Source: Deltaproteobacteria bacterium (GTDB lineage Bacteria; Myxococcota_A; UBA9160; UBA4427). Taken from it: a DNA stretch of 64,000 nt. Under the pieces are notes generated by a model, which saw nothing but the letters and a program-made list of their open reading frames with translations, was not told the DNA's origin and ran no database searches. Of this stretch, positions 6,348-14,454 are shown piece after piece; position 1 is the first letter of the stretch, and each line of letters starts with the position of its first letter. Made by a program: the position numbers and the translations under genes. The DNA lies in assembly GCA_029261855.1 (NCBI GenBank), contig JAJDAN010000048.1, positions 1 to 64,000 on the forward strand, given 5' to 3'.

Positions 6348-8681
6348 ATGTCGGCGGCAGCCAGCTTCGACACGGACCGGAAGATCATCGAGCGCTACAC
6401 CGATCAGCCCGCCTGGCTTCCGGCACGGGTTCGGGCGGGCATCGAGGAGGACTTTGCCGGGGATCCGGTCCAGCTGTATGCGCTGGCCGATCTCGACGCG
6501 TCCCTGAACCTCGCCGAAACCTGGGTTGCCCTGGGGCCGAATCGGATCGCACTCGCGCGCGACGAGGACGACGCGCATCCGGTGGTGCGTAGCTTCCCGC
6601 GCACCTCGATCCGGGAAGTGCGTCTCGAACCCGGCCTTTCGTGCAGCACGTTGTGCTTCCTGGGGGACCCCGACGAGCCGGCCCTCGCCCGGGTCCGCTT
6701 CACCCACCGGCAGCGCCGCGCCATGGAGAACATCCAGTTCGTCGTCGAGCAGCAGCTCGATGGCCGCGGGGTCGAGCCGCGGGACGCCGACGACGTCTAC
6801 GCGGACGCCGTGGCCGCACCCGTGCGCGACGCTCAGGCCCTCGTGGCCAGCAACGACATGGCGGTCATCTGGCGCCTGCTGTCGTACCTGCAGCCCTATC
6901 GGGGACAGGTGGCGTTCGGGATGGTCTCGGCGGCGATGCTCACCTTGCTGTCCCTGGTCCCGCCGGTGCTGTCGGGCTGGATCATCGACAACGTCGTGAA
7001 CCCGGTGCAGCAGGGAAGCCTGCCGATCGACGAGGGGTTGCGGCGCGCCTGGTGGGGGGTGGGCGCGATCGCCGGGGCGTACGCGTTGCGGCAGGCCTGC
7101 GCCTGGGCGCGCCTGCGCTGGATGGCGGTGCTCGGAGAGAACGTCGCGCGCGACCTGCGGACCGAGCTCTACGAGCACCTGCAGGGGCTGAGCCTGAGCT
7201 TCTTCTCGCGCAAGAAGACCGGCAGTCTCATCACACGGGTCAGCTCGGACACGGACCGGTTGTGGGAGTTCCTCGCGCTTGGCGTCGTGGACGTCTCGCT
7301 GTCGGTCATCCAGCTGGTCGGGCTGTCGGCGGTGCTCATCACCATCGACTGGAAGATGGGCCTCGTGATGACCCTGCCGGTGCCCGTGCTGTGCTGGGTG
7401 ACCTTCCAGCAGGGCGAGCGCATGAACCGGATCTTCCTGCGGGCCTGGCGCAAGTGGTCGCGGGTGACCGACATCTTGTCGGACACGATCCCGGGCATGC
7501 GCATCGTCAAGGCCTTCAACCAGGAAGAACGCGAGAAGCAGCGCTTCGATGCCCGCAATCGCGATGTGACGGACGAGTTCAACGCGCTGCACCGGGTGTG
7601 GACGACCTTCTGGCCGATCCTGATGCTCTTCGTCCGGGGCATGGTGGTGCTGGTGTGGGTGCTCGCGGTGCCGCGGGTGCTCGGAGATTCGCCGGCGGCA
7701 GTCACCCTTTCCTCGGGCGATTTCGTCACGTTCCTGCTGCTGATGACGATGTTCATCGCGCCCATCGACATCATCGGGCAGATGGCGCGCATCATGAACC
7801 GCGCCACCAGCTCGGCCCACCGCATCTTCGAAGTGCTCGACACGCAGCCCCAGGTCGTTGATCAGGGCGACCCGGTTCGTCTCGAGCCGGTGCAGGGGCG
7901 CGTGGAGTTCCGGGATGTGACCTTCGGCTACGACGGGGTCCGGCAGGTGGTTCGAGGAATCTCGTTCGTGGTTTCGCCGGGCGAGGTCATCGGTCTCGTG
8001 GGACCGAGCGGCGGCGGCAAGACGACGGTCACCAACCTGATCGCCCGCTTCTACGACGTGACGGGGGGCCAGGTGCTGATCGACGGTGTCGACGTTCGCG
8101 ACCTCGATACCGGCCACACCCGTCGGCAGCTCGGCATGGTGCTGCAGGACCCGTACCTGTTTCACGGCAGCGTCGTGGAGAACATCCGCTACGGGAAGAG
8201 CGACGCCAGTCTGGAAGAAGTGATCGAGGCCGCCACCGCGGCCAACGCCCACGACTTCCTGTGCAAGCTGCCGAACGGCTACGACACCATCGTCGGCGAA
8301 CGCGGGCACACCTTGTCGGGAGGAGAACGTCAGCGGATCTCGATCGCGCGGGCCATTCTGCACGATCCGCGCATCCTGATCCTCGACGAGGCCACCAGCA
8401 GTGTCGACACCGAGACCGAGTACAAGATCCAGGAAGCGCTCGACCGGCTGGTGGCGGACCGCACGGTGTTCGCCATCGCGCACCGGCTGTCCACGCTGCG
8501 TCGCGCCGACCGCATCTTCGTGGTCGACGAGGGGCGCCTGGCGGAACACGGAACGCACCAGGAACTGCTGGCGATCGAAGGCGGCACTTACCGCCGACTG
8601 TGCGAGCTGCAACAGGAGCTCACGGGCTCGCGCGACGCCGCGCGTCCGAAGCTCACACCCATCGAAGGAGCAACGACATGA
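6348..8681 (+). CDS. ABC exporter with extra N-terminal domain (DUF1854-associated)
   Basis: The 777-residue protein is a half-size type IV ABC exporter. Residues about 1-165 form an unusual soluble domain (YALADLDASLNLAETW, SFPRTSIREVRLEPG) that looks like a bacterial PH-like domain; six membrane segments follow at about 185-480 and the ATPase at about 510-745. The ATPase is intact: Walker A GPSGGGKTT, signature LSGGERQRI, Walker B ILILDEATSS and the H-loop AIAHRLST. The exporter ends in a 4-base ATGA overlap with a DUF1854 gene. This gene pair is the one that databases call cyanophycin-metabolism-associated, because in other bacteria it lies beside cphA; no cyanophycin gene is visible here, so the cargo remains open. 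Confidence 0.93.
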   Translation: MSAAASFDTDRKIIERYTDQPAWLPARVRAGIEEDFAGDPVQLYALADLDASLNLAETWVALGPNRIALARDEDDAHPVVRSFPRTSIREVRLEPGLSCSTLCFLGDPDEPALARVRFTHRQRRAMENIQFVVEQQLDGRGVEPRDADDVYADAVAAPVRDAQALVASNDMAVIWRLLSYLQPYRGQVAFGMVSAAMLTLLSLVPPVLSGWIIDNVVNPVQQGSLPIDEGLRRAWWGVGAIAGAYALRQACAWARLRWMAVLGENVARDLRTELYEHLQGLSLSFFSRKKTGSLITRVSSDTDRLWEFLALGVVDVSLSVIQLVGLSAVLITIDWKMGLVMTLPVPVLCWVTFQQGERMNRIFLRAWRKWSRVTDILSDTIPGMRIVKAFNQEEREKQRFDARNRDVTDEFNALHRVWTTFWPILMLFVRGMVVLVWVLAVPRVLGDSPAAVTLSSGDFVTFLLLMTMFIAPIDIIGQMARIMNRATSSAHRIFEVLDTQPQVVDQGDPVRLEPVQGRVEFRDVTFGYDGVRQVVRGISFVVSPGEVIGLVGPSGGGKTTVTNLIARFYDVTGGQVLIDGVDVRDLDTGHTRRQLGMVLQDPYLFHGSVVENIRYGKSDASLEEVIEAATAANAHDFLCKLPNGYDTIVGERGHTLSGGERQRISIARAILHDPRILILDEATSSVDTETEYKIQEALDRLVADRTVFAIAHRLSTLRRADRIFVVDEGRLAEHGTHQELLAIEGGTYRRLCELQQELTGSRDAARPKLTPIEGATT

Positions 8682-9196
8682 CGAAAGCGTCCAGCCAGGC
8701 GGTCGCGGAGGGCGAGAAGGGAGCGGAGCCCGGAGGGCTTCGCCTCTGGCGAGGCCACGACGGACGGCTGTGGGGGCGGGCGACCGCGTCCGACGACGCC
8801 CGTTCGGTGCGGGTCTGCCGACTCTTTCCCTGGTCGCAGCCCAGCGAGTACGTCTCTCTGCGTGACGCCGAAGATGAGGAGCTGGCGTTGGTTCATCGGC
8901 CGGAAGATCTGGACGCGACCTCGCGCGAGGCGCTCGAGGTCTCCCTGGCGGAGGCCGGCTTCGTGATGCAGATCGAGTCGATCGACGCCGTCGAAGAGGA
9001 GATCGAGATCCGTACTTTCAGTGTCCAGACGAGCCAGGGGCCGCGCAGCTTCCAGACCGAGCGGGACGAGTGGCCGCAGCCGCTCGCGGGAGGTGGCCTG
9101 CTGATTCGGGACGTGGCGGGGGACCTGTACGCAGTTCCGGATCCGGATACGCTGGATGCCCGCAGCCGGAAGCTTCTCTGGGTGTTCATCGACTAG
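8678..9196 (+). CDS. DUF1854 family protein, ABC exporter partner
   Basis: The 172-residue protein lacks a signal peptide and membrane segments. It matches the DUF1854 pattern: an N-terminal strand region with RLFPWSQPSEYVSLRDAEDEEL split around residues 45-70, DLDATSREALEVSLAEAGF, IEIRTFSVQTSQGPRSF and a C-terminal IRDVAGDLYAVPDPD followed by DARSRKLLWVFID. The ATG at 8678 overlaps the exporter stop (ATGA) and follows GAAGGAG, so the two proteins are made together and probably act together. In the family the function is unknown; a regulatory or coupling subunit of the exporter is an inference. A 33-base gap separates it from the aldo/keto reductase, which may be in the same transcript. Confidence 0.88.
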   Translation: MTKASSQAVAEGEKGAEPGGLRLWRGHDGRLWGRATASDDARSVRVCRLFPWSQPSEYVSLRDAEDEELALVHRPEDLDATSREALEVSLAEAGFVMQIESIDAVEEEIEIRTFSVQTSQGPRSFQTERDEWPQPLAGGGLLIRDVAGDLYAVPDPDTLDARSRKLLWVFID

Positions 9197-9229
9197 AGTC
9201 CCGAAGACGCCCAGCGAGGAGGTACAGCC

Positions 9230-10117
9230 ATGATTCCCCGGATTCCCTTCGGCGAGACGGGTCACGACAGTGCGCGGATCATCTTCGGCGCCGCGGCGCT
9301 CTTCAATGTGGAACAGGGCGAAGCCGACCGCGTGCTCGAGATGCTGCTCGCCGCGGGCGTGAATCACATCGACGTGGCGGCAAAGTACGGACACGCCGAA
9401 GAGCGGGTCGGTCCCTGGATGCGCGAGCATCGCGGAGATTTCTTCCTGGCGACCAAGACGGGCGATCGCAGCTACGCCGAGGCCCGGGATTCGATCCGCC
9501 GTTCCCTCGAGCGCCTGCGCGTCGACCAGCTCGACCTGATCCAGCTCCACAACCTCACGGACGAGGAGGGCTTCGAGCAGGCCCTGTCGGACGACGGCGC
9601 CTTGCGCGCCTGTGTCGAGGCGCGGGACGAGGGCCTCGTGCGCTTCATCGGCGTCACCGGCCACGGGACCCGGGTCGCACGCATGCACCTGCGCAGCCTC
9701 GAGCGATTCGCCTTCGACTCGGTCCTGCTGCCCTACAACTTCTCGATGATGCAGCAGCCCGGCTACGCGGCGGACTTCGACGAGCTGCTCAGCGTCTGTG
9801 AGCAGCGCAACGTCGCCGTCCAGACGATCAAGGCCGTTGCGCGTCGTCGTTGGCAGCAGGACGAGATGCCCACGACGACCACCTGGTATCACGCCTTCGA
9901 GGACCCGGACGATGTGACGCGCGCCATTCACTTCGCGCTCGCCCGTGCGGGCGTCTTCGTGAATACGGCGTCGGACCCCGGGTTGCTGAAGCTCTCGCTC
10001 GATGCCGCCGAATGCTTCGAGCGCGCCCCGGACACGGCCGAGATGAGCGCGCAGCACGAGCGGCTCGCCGTCGAGCCGCTCTTCGTGTCGGGCTACGAGG
10101 CCGTCGGGCGCGCCTGA
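9230..10117 (+). CDS. aldo/keto reductase
   Basis: The 295-residue protein is an NADPH-dependent aldo/keto reductase barrel. The catalytic tetrad can be placed: Asp in NHIDVAAKYGHAEE near residue 45, Tyr in the same segment, Lys in FLATKTGDRSY near 78, and His in DLIQLHNLT near 105. Cofactor-loop segments FIGVTGHG and LLPYNFSMM follow. The ATG at 9230 is preceded by GAGGAGG. It lies directly behind the exporter pair, 33 bases away, and may share its transcript. The substrate is not predictable; this subfamily reduces small aldehydes or ketones. The gene is followed by the repeat-bearing intergenic region at 10118-10285. Confidence 0.92.
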   Translation: MIPRIPFGETGHDSARIIFGAAALFNVEQGEADRVLEMLLAAGVNHIDVAAKYGHAEERVGPWMREHRGDFFLATKTGDRSYAEARDSIRRSLERLRVDQLDLIQLHNLTDEEGFEQALSDDGALRACVEARDEGLVRFIGVTGHGTRVARMHLRSLERFAFDSVLLPYNFSMMQQPGYAADFDELLSVCEQRNVAVQTIKAVARRRWQQDEMPTTTTWYHAFEDPDDVTRAIHFALARAGVFVNTASDPGLLKLSLDAAECFERAPDTAEMSAQHERLAVEPLFVSGYEAVGRA

Positions 10118-10133
10118 CGGCGAAGCCTTCGGC

Positions 10134-10166
10134 TGCTAGGAGGCCGACCCAAGACGCAGTCTTGGG
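10134..10166. repeat. palindromic repeat copy A (CCCAAGAC-N3-GTCTTGGG)
   Basis: The stretch TGCTAGGAGGCCGA is followed by an 8-bp perfect palindrome, CCCAAGAC (10148-10155) and GTCTTGGG (10159-10166) around GCA. It is a partial copy of the elements at 10219-10289 and 24526-24592, lacking their second end. It follows the aldo/keto reductase stop by 17 bases and could terminate that transcript. Confidence 0.75.
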
Positions 10167-10218
10167 ATTTCGGCTTCCGTCGCACGCCGGGATCCCGCGG
10201 CGACGCCGCGGGCCGGCC

Positions 10219-10289
10219 AGCTAGGAGCCTGACCCAAGACGGAGTCTTGGAGACAGGCGCCGACGCAAACGTCGTCAGACCGCAGCTAG
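10219..10289. repeat. palindromic repeat copy B, bounded by AGCTAG
   Basis: This 71-bp element begins and ends with AGCTAG and contains CCAAGAC-N3-GTCTTGG (10234-10250) followed by a CGACGCAAACGTCGTC segment. Its right AGCTAG contains the TAG stop of the minus-strand ferritin-like gene (10286-10288). The same arrangement, stop codon included, recurs in copy C at 24526-24592. A separate GC hairpin (10194-10212) lies just to its left. Confidence 0.8.
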
Positions 10290-10960
10290 TGGTCGAGAGC
10301 CAGCTCGCCGGTCACGCCGCCCGACTTCTCGAGCAGCTCGGTCAGCTCGCGCTGACGGGCGTGACGCCGTTGACGCTTCGCGTCCGTGTCGCAGAGCCGG
10401 TCCAGCACCTCGTGCCCCCAGGCGATGTGGCGCTCGGTCTTGCGCGCGATGTCCTCGAGGATCTCGATGGTGGGGGCGTCGGCAATCTGGTCCGTCTCGC
10501 GCATGTGCCGCTCGTACAGGCCGAGCAGGTGGGGCTTGAGGACGTCGAACACACCCGCGAGCTTCTCGATGCTGAGGTCGGGGGTCTCCGGCGCGGCCAC
10601 CTCCTGGATGAAGTCGGCGAAGGCCTGGTTGCCGGCCTCCGAGCTCTCGGCGGCGCGCTTTCCGCACCGCAGCTCCGGGAGCCGCTTGCCGAACTCGTCG
10701 GCCGCGCGAGCGCCTTCCCAGATGATCTTGCCGAGCCCGGTCTTGACCGGAACCTCGGGCACGGTCGCGAGCCAGCCGCCGAGCATCATCATCATCCACT
10801 CTTCGGCGTAGCGGAAGTTGCGAACCCGGCGCGCCGTCGTCTCGACGTCGTAGCGCCCGTGCAGCTCGCGCAGGTCCTGCGGGATGTCGAAGGCCGAGTA
10901 GGGGGCGAAGGTGGTCCGCTCGTCCTTCCCCGTACCCGGGTACATGCGGGTCTCGGTCAT
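10286..10960 (-). CDS. ferritin-like superfamily protein, small partner
   Basis: The 224-residue protein appears to be a helical ferritin-like protein. Carboxylate/histidine-rich helices are seen in NFRYAEEWMMMMLGGWLATV near residue 48, RAADEFGKRLPELRCGK near 80, LLGLYERHMRETDQIAD near 145 and ARKTERHIAWGHEVLDRL near 175, spaced as in four-helix di-iron proteins, though the ExxH pattern is less regular than in its upstream neighbour. No signal peptide is present. The ATG at 10960 overlaps the stop of that neighbour (ATGA), so the two are likely co-translated and may form a complex. The function is unknown; oxidase or oxygenase chemistry is an inference from the fold. The TAG stop lies inside repeat copy B. 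Confidence 0.8.
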   Translation of the reverse strand: MTETRMYPGTGKDERTTFAPYSAFDIPQDLRELHGRYDVETTARRVRNFRYAEEWMMMMLGGWLATVPEVPVKTGLGKIIWEGARAADEFGKRLPELRCGKRAAESSEAGNQAFADFIQEVAAPETPDLSIEKLAGVFDVLKPHLLGLYERHMRETDQIADAPTIEILEDIARKTERHIAWGHEVLDRLCDTDAKRQRRHARQRELTELLEKSGGVTGELALDH

Positions 10961-11913
10961 GACGCCACCTCTTCGTCGATCGCGCTTCCGGCCTGGAAGC
11001 GCGACACGAGGATCTCGATGGCCTGCTTCATGGTGGCGCGGCTGGGTCCCTCGCCGCCGAGTGCTGCCAGGTCTTCGAGCTCTTCCTCGGTGAAGCCCGC
11101 GAACTTGCGGTCCTCCCAGGCGATGGGGATGGCGGCTCCCTCTTCGTTCGAACGCGCACCGCCGAAGTTGAAGCGGCGATCGGTCTCTCGTCGGAAGTCG
11201 CGTGCCCGCTTCAGCCGCTCCGGGTCGTCCTTGCAGAACTCGGCGACCCACTCGCTGCCGAAGCGCACGTGCGTCAGCTCGTCGGCCAGCACGTAGTCCA
11301 TCGACTGCTCCATCAATTCGTCGTCGCTCTGCTTGGCGAACTCGATGTTGTCCCGGAAGACGTCGCAGGCGAGCCCTTCGAGGGCGCGGTTCACGCCGGC
11401 TACGCGCAGGGCCGGGTCGTCCGCGCAGGCGGCTTCGAACAGGAAGGTGCTCTCGGCATACATGCCGACCTCACCCCCCACGTGCTCGAGCAGCTTCTCG
11501 AAGATCTGGACGTGACGCGCTTCGTCCCAGCACTGCCGCGCCATGTTCATCTTGAATTCCCACGGTGCGTCCGGGAAGTCCCAGAGCGAGCGGCCGGCGC
11601 CTTCGAGGGCCTGGAGTTCGCCGACGTAGATGCCGTGCATGCGCATCTTGAGCCGGTCCTCGGTCCCGGGCTCGCCCGGGCGGATCGGCTCGTTGAGCGT
11701 CATCAAGGTGAATGCCGGCCCGAAGCGGTCGTACAGGGGCTCGGCCGCGGTTCCCCGAGTGCCGGCCTCGATCACGGGCCCGATCTTCTCGAAGAGATCC
11801 ACCACGGCGTTCACATCGTCGGGCATCGTCGCCAGGAGATCGGCGGCGATGTTCGCCTGTCGGATGAAGCGGCGATCGCGTGCCAGTTCCTGGTGCTCGA
11901 TGAATCTCTTCAC
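10957..11913 (-). CDS. ferritin-like di-iron protein (DUF455-like)
   Basis: The 318-residue protein carries clear di-iron carboxylate motifs: a Glu in YVGELQALEGAGR near residue 102, ARQCWDEARHVQIFEKL near 130 (ExxH), and YVLADELTHVRFGSEW near 208 (second ExxH). It resembles the ferritin-like DUF455 group, cytoplasmic proteins of uncertain function. The start ATG at 11913 is preceded by AGGAACC. It is the first gene of a two-gene unit with a smaller ferritin-like protein, and is divergent from a P450 across 230 bases. Whether it oxidises a substrate or handles iron cannot be told from the sequence. Confidence 0.87.
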   Translation of the reverse strand: MKRFIEHQELARDRRFIRQANIAADLLATMPDDVNAVVDLFEKIGPVIEAGTRGTAAEPLYDRFGPAFTLMTLNEPIRPGEPGTEDRLKMRMHGIYVGELQALEGAGRSLWDFPDAPWEFKMNMARQCWDEARHVQIFEKLLEHVGGEVGMYAESTFLFEAACADDPALRVAGVNRALEGLACDVFRDNIEFAKQSDDELMEQSMDYVLADELTHVRFGSEWVAEFCKDDPERLKRARDFRRETDRRFNFGGARSNEEGAAIPIAWEDRKFAGFTEEELEDLAALGGEGPSRATMKQAIEILVSRFQAGSAIDEEVAS

Positions 11914-12016
11914 GGGGTTCCTCCGGACCGCGCGCGGCGGTCGTGCGCGGCAGGGCGCCCGAAGAATCTATGGAGGCCCGGGGTGTGGCGCAAGCACCTC
12001 TGTGGCGGCCCCCTTG

Positions 12017-12034
12017 TGCAGCCCAGAGGCTGCA
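12017..12034. promoter_or_regulatory. inverted repeat TGCAGCC-N4-GGCTGCA in a divergent promoter region
   Basis: A perfect 7-bp inverted repeat with a 4-base spacer lies midway between the divergent ferritin-like operon and the P450 gene. It has the size of an operator, but no regulator gene is adjacent and a chance palindrome in GC-rich DNA is possible. I see no convincing -35/-10 pair in this 230-base gap. Confidence 0.25.
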
Positions 12035-12143
12035 GCCCGCGGTGTCACGCTGCACCCACGTACGAGAGACCGCTTCTGGGGCCCCTCACGCATGGCACGA
12101 AGGTTGCTCCTCGTCAGGGTGCAATCGAACGGGAGGATCCAGC

Positions 12144-13448
12144 ATGGGAATTCGAGCCGCGATCGGCCGCGCCGGCTTTGCCGCCCGGGCGGCCGCCCTG
12201 ATGACACTCGAGCGCTTCGAGACGGGGGTGGTCTTCAACCCGCTCCGCAAGGTCTACCGGGCAGATCCCTATCCCCTGTACCAGGCCCTGCGCGAACGGG
12301 ACCCCTTCCACCGCAGCCGCCTCGCCGACGGTTGGGTGCTGTCCCGCTACGACGACGTGCTGGCGGTGCTCGGCGACCGGAGCTTTTCCGCGGACGAACG
12401 CAACTGGTCCCGCTGGCACGAGATCCGGCGGCGCGCCGCGCGCGAAGGCGTCGGAGACCCGTACGAGACCGATCAGGCGTCGATGCTTCGCATGGACGCC
12501 CCTGATCACACCCGCTTGCGTTCGCTCGTCAGCAAGGCATTCACCCCGGGCGCGGTAGAGGTCATGCGGCCTCGCGTCGAGGAGGTCGTCGACGAGGTCC
12601 TCGACGGCCTGTCGCTGTCTGCCGCAGGTGGCGGTCGTCTCGAGCTGGTGGGCGACTTCGCGGCGCCGCTCCCGATCACGATCATCGCGGAGATGCTCGG
12701 TGTGCCGAGAGAGGACCATGCGCGCTTCCGGTACTGGTCGGACGAGGCCGTGAAAACCCTCGGCGACTCGACCTGGGACGAGATGCGTGCCGCGCAGCGC
12801 GCCATGGAAGAGCTCGGCGAGTACATCGGAGGCGTCGCCGACCAGCGTCGCGCCGAGCCCCGGGACGACCTGATCAGTGGACTGGTCGCGGCGGAAGATG
12901 CCGGAGACCGCTTGAGCCGACAGGAGCTCTTCACCACCTGCGTGCTGCTGCTGGTTGCGGGAAACGAGACCACGACCAAGCTCATTGGAAACGCCATCGT
13001 CGCGTTGCTCCGGAATCCCGACCAGCTGGAGCTGCTGCGGAGCGAGCCCAAGCGGATCCCCGGCGCCGTCGACGAGCTGCTGCGCTACGACTCGCCGGTG
13101 CAGCTGACCTCCCGCTTCGTGACCCGCGAATCGACGATGCACGCGAACCCCCTGAAGGTCGGGCAGCAGGTCGTCCTGTTGCTCGCCGCCGGCAATCGCG
13201 ACCCCGAGCGTTTCGCGGACCCGGACCGTCTGGATGTCACGCGAGAGAACGTGCGGCACCTGTCCTTCGGCCAGGGCCTGCATCACTGTCTCGGGTCGCG
13301 CCTGGCGCGCCTCGAGGGAGCGCTCGCCCTCGAAGCGTTGATTACACGCTTCCCGGACCTGCGCTTCGACGGTCCCGAGGACCGCGCGATCCGCTGGGGC
13401 ACCAACACCGTCCTGCGCGGACCCGGTCGCCTCGAGCTGCGTGTCTAG
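12144..13448 (+). CDS. cytochrome P450
   Basis: The 434-residue soluble P450 has the I-helix oxygen-binding motif AGNETTTK near residue 272, the ExxR pair in DELLRYDSP near 310, and the heme loop FGQGLHHCLGSRLAR with the thiolate Cys near 382. The N-terminus has no membrane anchor, so it is a class I bacterial P450 that needs separate ferredoxin and reductase partners; none is nearby. The ATG at 12144 follows GGGAGGA at good spacing, which excludes the longer open frame upstream. Substrates in this broad family (CYP107/CYP125-like bacterial enzymes) include fatty acids, terpenes and steroids. It converges with the Fpg-type glycosylase gene, sharing the bases CTAG as both stop codons. Confidence 0.95.
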   Translation: MGIRAAIGRAGFAARAAALMTLERFETGVVFNPLRKVYRADPYPLYQALRERDPFHRSRLADGWVLSRYDDVLAVLGDRSFSADERNWSRWHEIRRRAAREGVGDPYETDQASMLRMDAPDHTRLRSLVSKAFTPGAVEVMRPRVEEVVDEVLDGLSLSAAGGGRLELVGDFAAPLPITIIAEMLGVPREDHARFRYWSDEAVKTLGDSTWDEMRAAQRAMEELGEYIGGVADQRRAEPRDDLISGLVAAEDAGDRLSRQELFTTCVLLLVAGNETTTKLIGNAIVALLRNPDQLELLRSEPKRIPGAVDELLRYDSPVQLTSRFVTRESTMHANPLKVGQQVVLLLAAGNRDPERFADPDRLDVTRENVRHLSFGQGLHHCLGSRLARLEGALALEALITRFPDLRFDGPEDRAIRWGTNTVLRGPGRLELRV

Positions 13449-14410
13449 TCGGACTTCCGTCGACGTGGGGATCGCGTGGGGCGGGGCGGCTTGCTGCCGG
13501 TCGCGCGTCGCACTTCCAGCTCTTCCAGGGTGCGCGGCCAATCCTTCTTGAGCAGCTGCGACAGCGCGCGGTCCGCCAGCAGCTTTCCGCCGGTCTGACA
13601 GGTCGGACAGTAGTTGGTTTCGTGGTCTCCCTTGACGATCCGCTGCACGGGCGACGAACACACGGGGCAGGGCTCGCGGTGGCGGCCGTGGACCGCCATC
13701 TCCTTGCGGAAGGCCGTGACCTTTTCCGGGAAGCCGTCGCCGACCTCCGCGCGCAGGCGCTCGGTCCACTCGTCCAGGACCTCCTGGGTGGCGGCGAAGA
13801 GCGTGGCGATCTCGTCGTCCCCGAGTCGCTGGCTGAGCTTGACGGGAGACAGGCGCGCCCGGTGCAGGATCTCGTCCGAGTAGGCGTTGCCGATGCCGGA
13901 CAACAGGTGCGGGTCCGTGAGCGCCCGCTTCAGGGTGTGGTTCTCCCGGGTGAGCGCCTCGCGGAAGTTCTCGAGGCTGGCGCCTTCGATCTCGAGGCCG
14001 CCCGGGTCATGACCCGCGAGGGCGTCCTCGCCCCGGAGGAAGTGGAGCATTGCGCGCTTCTTGCTGCTGGCCTCGGTGAGGAGAAGGCAGCCCGTCGGGA
14101 AGTCGAGCAGGGCGTGGGTTCGCTTCGAACGGTCGCGGGTGCCGGCAGGTCGCCACCGCAGCCGACCCGCGATCATGAGATGCAGCAACAGGAAGAGCTC
14201 TTCGCCGTCCACGTCGCCGGCCAGTCCGATCGCGATCCGCTTGCCCACGCGCCGCAGGGAGCGGACGGTGCGGCCTTCCGCCAGCGCGAGAGGCGGGTCG
14301 ACGGTCCGAAGCAGGGAAACGCTCTGCAGCCGGATGCGTTCGAGTGGCTGGCCGAGGATGCGCGGTTCGAGGCAGTCGAGGTAGACGCGGATGTCCGGAA
14401 GCTCGGGCAT
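13445..14410 (-). CDS. mutM: Fpg/MutM-type formamidopyrimidine-DNA glycosylase
   Basis: The 321-residue protein begins MPELPDIRVYLDCL, so the catalytic proline and glutamate (Pro2, Glu3 counting the initiator Met) are in place. The helix-two-turn-helix motif LLSGIGNAYSDEILHRA is near residue 170, and the zinc finger CPVC...CPTC is near 240-265. It removes oxidised purines and cleaves at the abasic site. The sequence runs about 50 residues past a typical MutM (about 270), ending in an Arg/Lys/Pro-rich tail (TRSPRRRKSD). EIR differs from the usual MutM start PELPEVE, so an endonuclease VIII-like or plant-type Fpg branch is possible. It overlaps the P450 stop by 4 bp and is downstream of no obvious operon partner. 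Confidence 0.9.
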   Translation of the reverse strand: MPELPDIRVYLDCLEPRILGQPLERIRLQSVSLLRTVDPPLALAEGRTVRSLRRVGKRIAIGLAGDVDGEELFLLLHLMIAGRLRWRPAGTRDRSKRTHALLDFPTGCLLLTEASSKKRAMLHFLRGEDALAGHDPGGLEIEGASLENFREALTRENHTLKRALTDPHLLSGIGNAYSDEILHRARLSPVKLSQRLGDDEIATLFAATQEVLDEWTERLRAEVGDGFPEKVTAFRKEMAVHGRHREPCPVCSSPVQRIVKGDHETNYCPTCQTGGKLLADRALSQLLKKDWPRTLEELEVRRATGSKPPRPTRSPRRRKSD

Positions 14411-14454
14411 GTTCCCGAACGTGGCACAGATTGCGGTTTTCGCGCACGCGCTCG

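Noticed and set aside
5994-8612. An 872-codon minus-strand frame
   Set aside because: It is antisense to the ABC exporter, whose Walker and signature motifs leave no doubt about the coding strand.
6348-9196. A cyanophycin storage locus
   Set aside because: Only the associated ABC exporter and DUF1854 genes are present; neither cyanophycin synthetase nor cyanophycinase is in the window.
10118-10285. A CRISPR-like or insertion-sequence remnant
   Set aside because: The repeats are palindromic, only two to three in number, not regularly spaced, and no transposase or Cas fragment is near.
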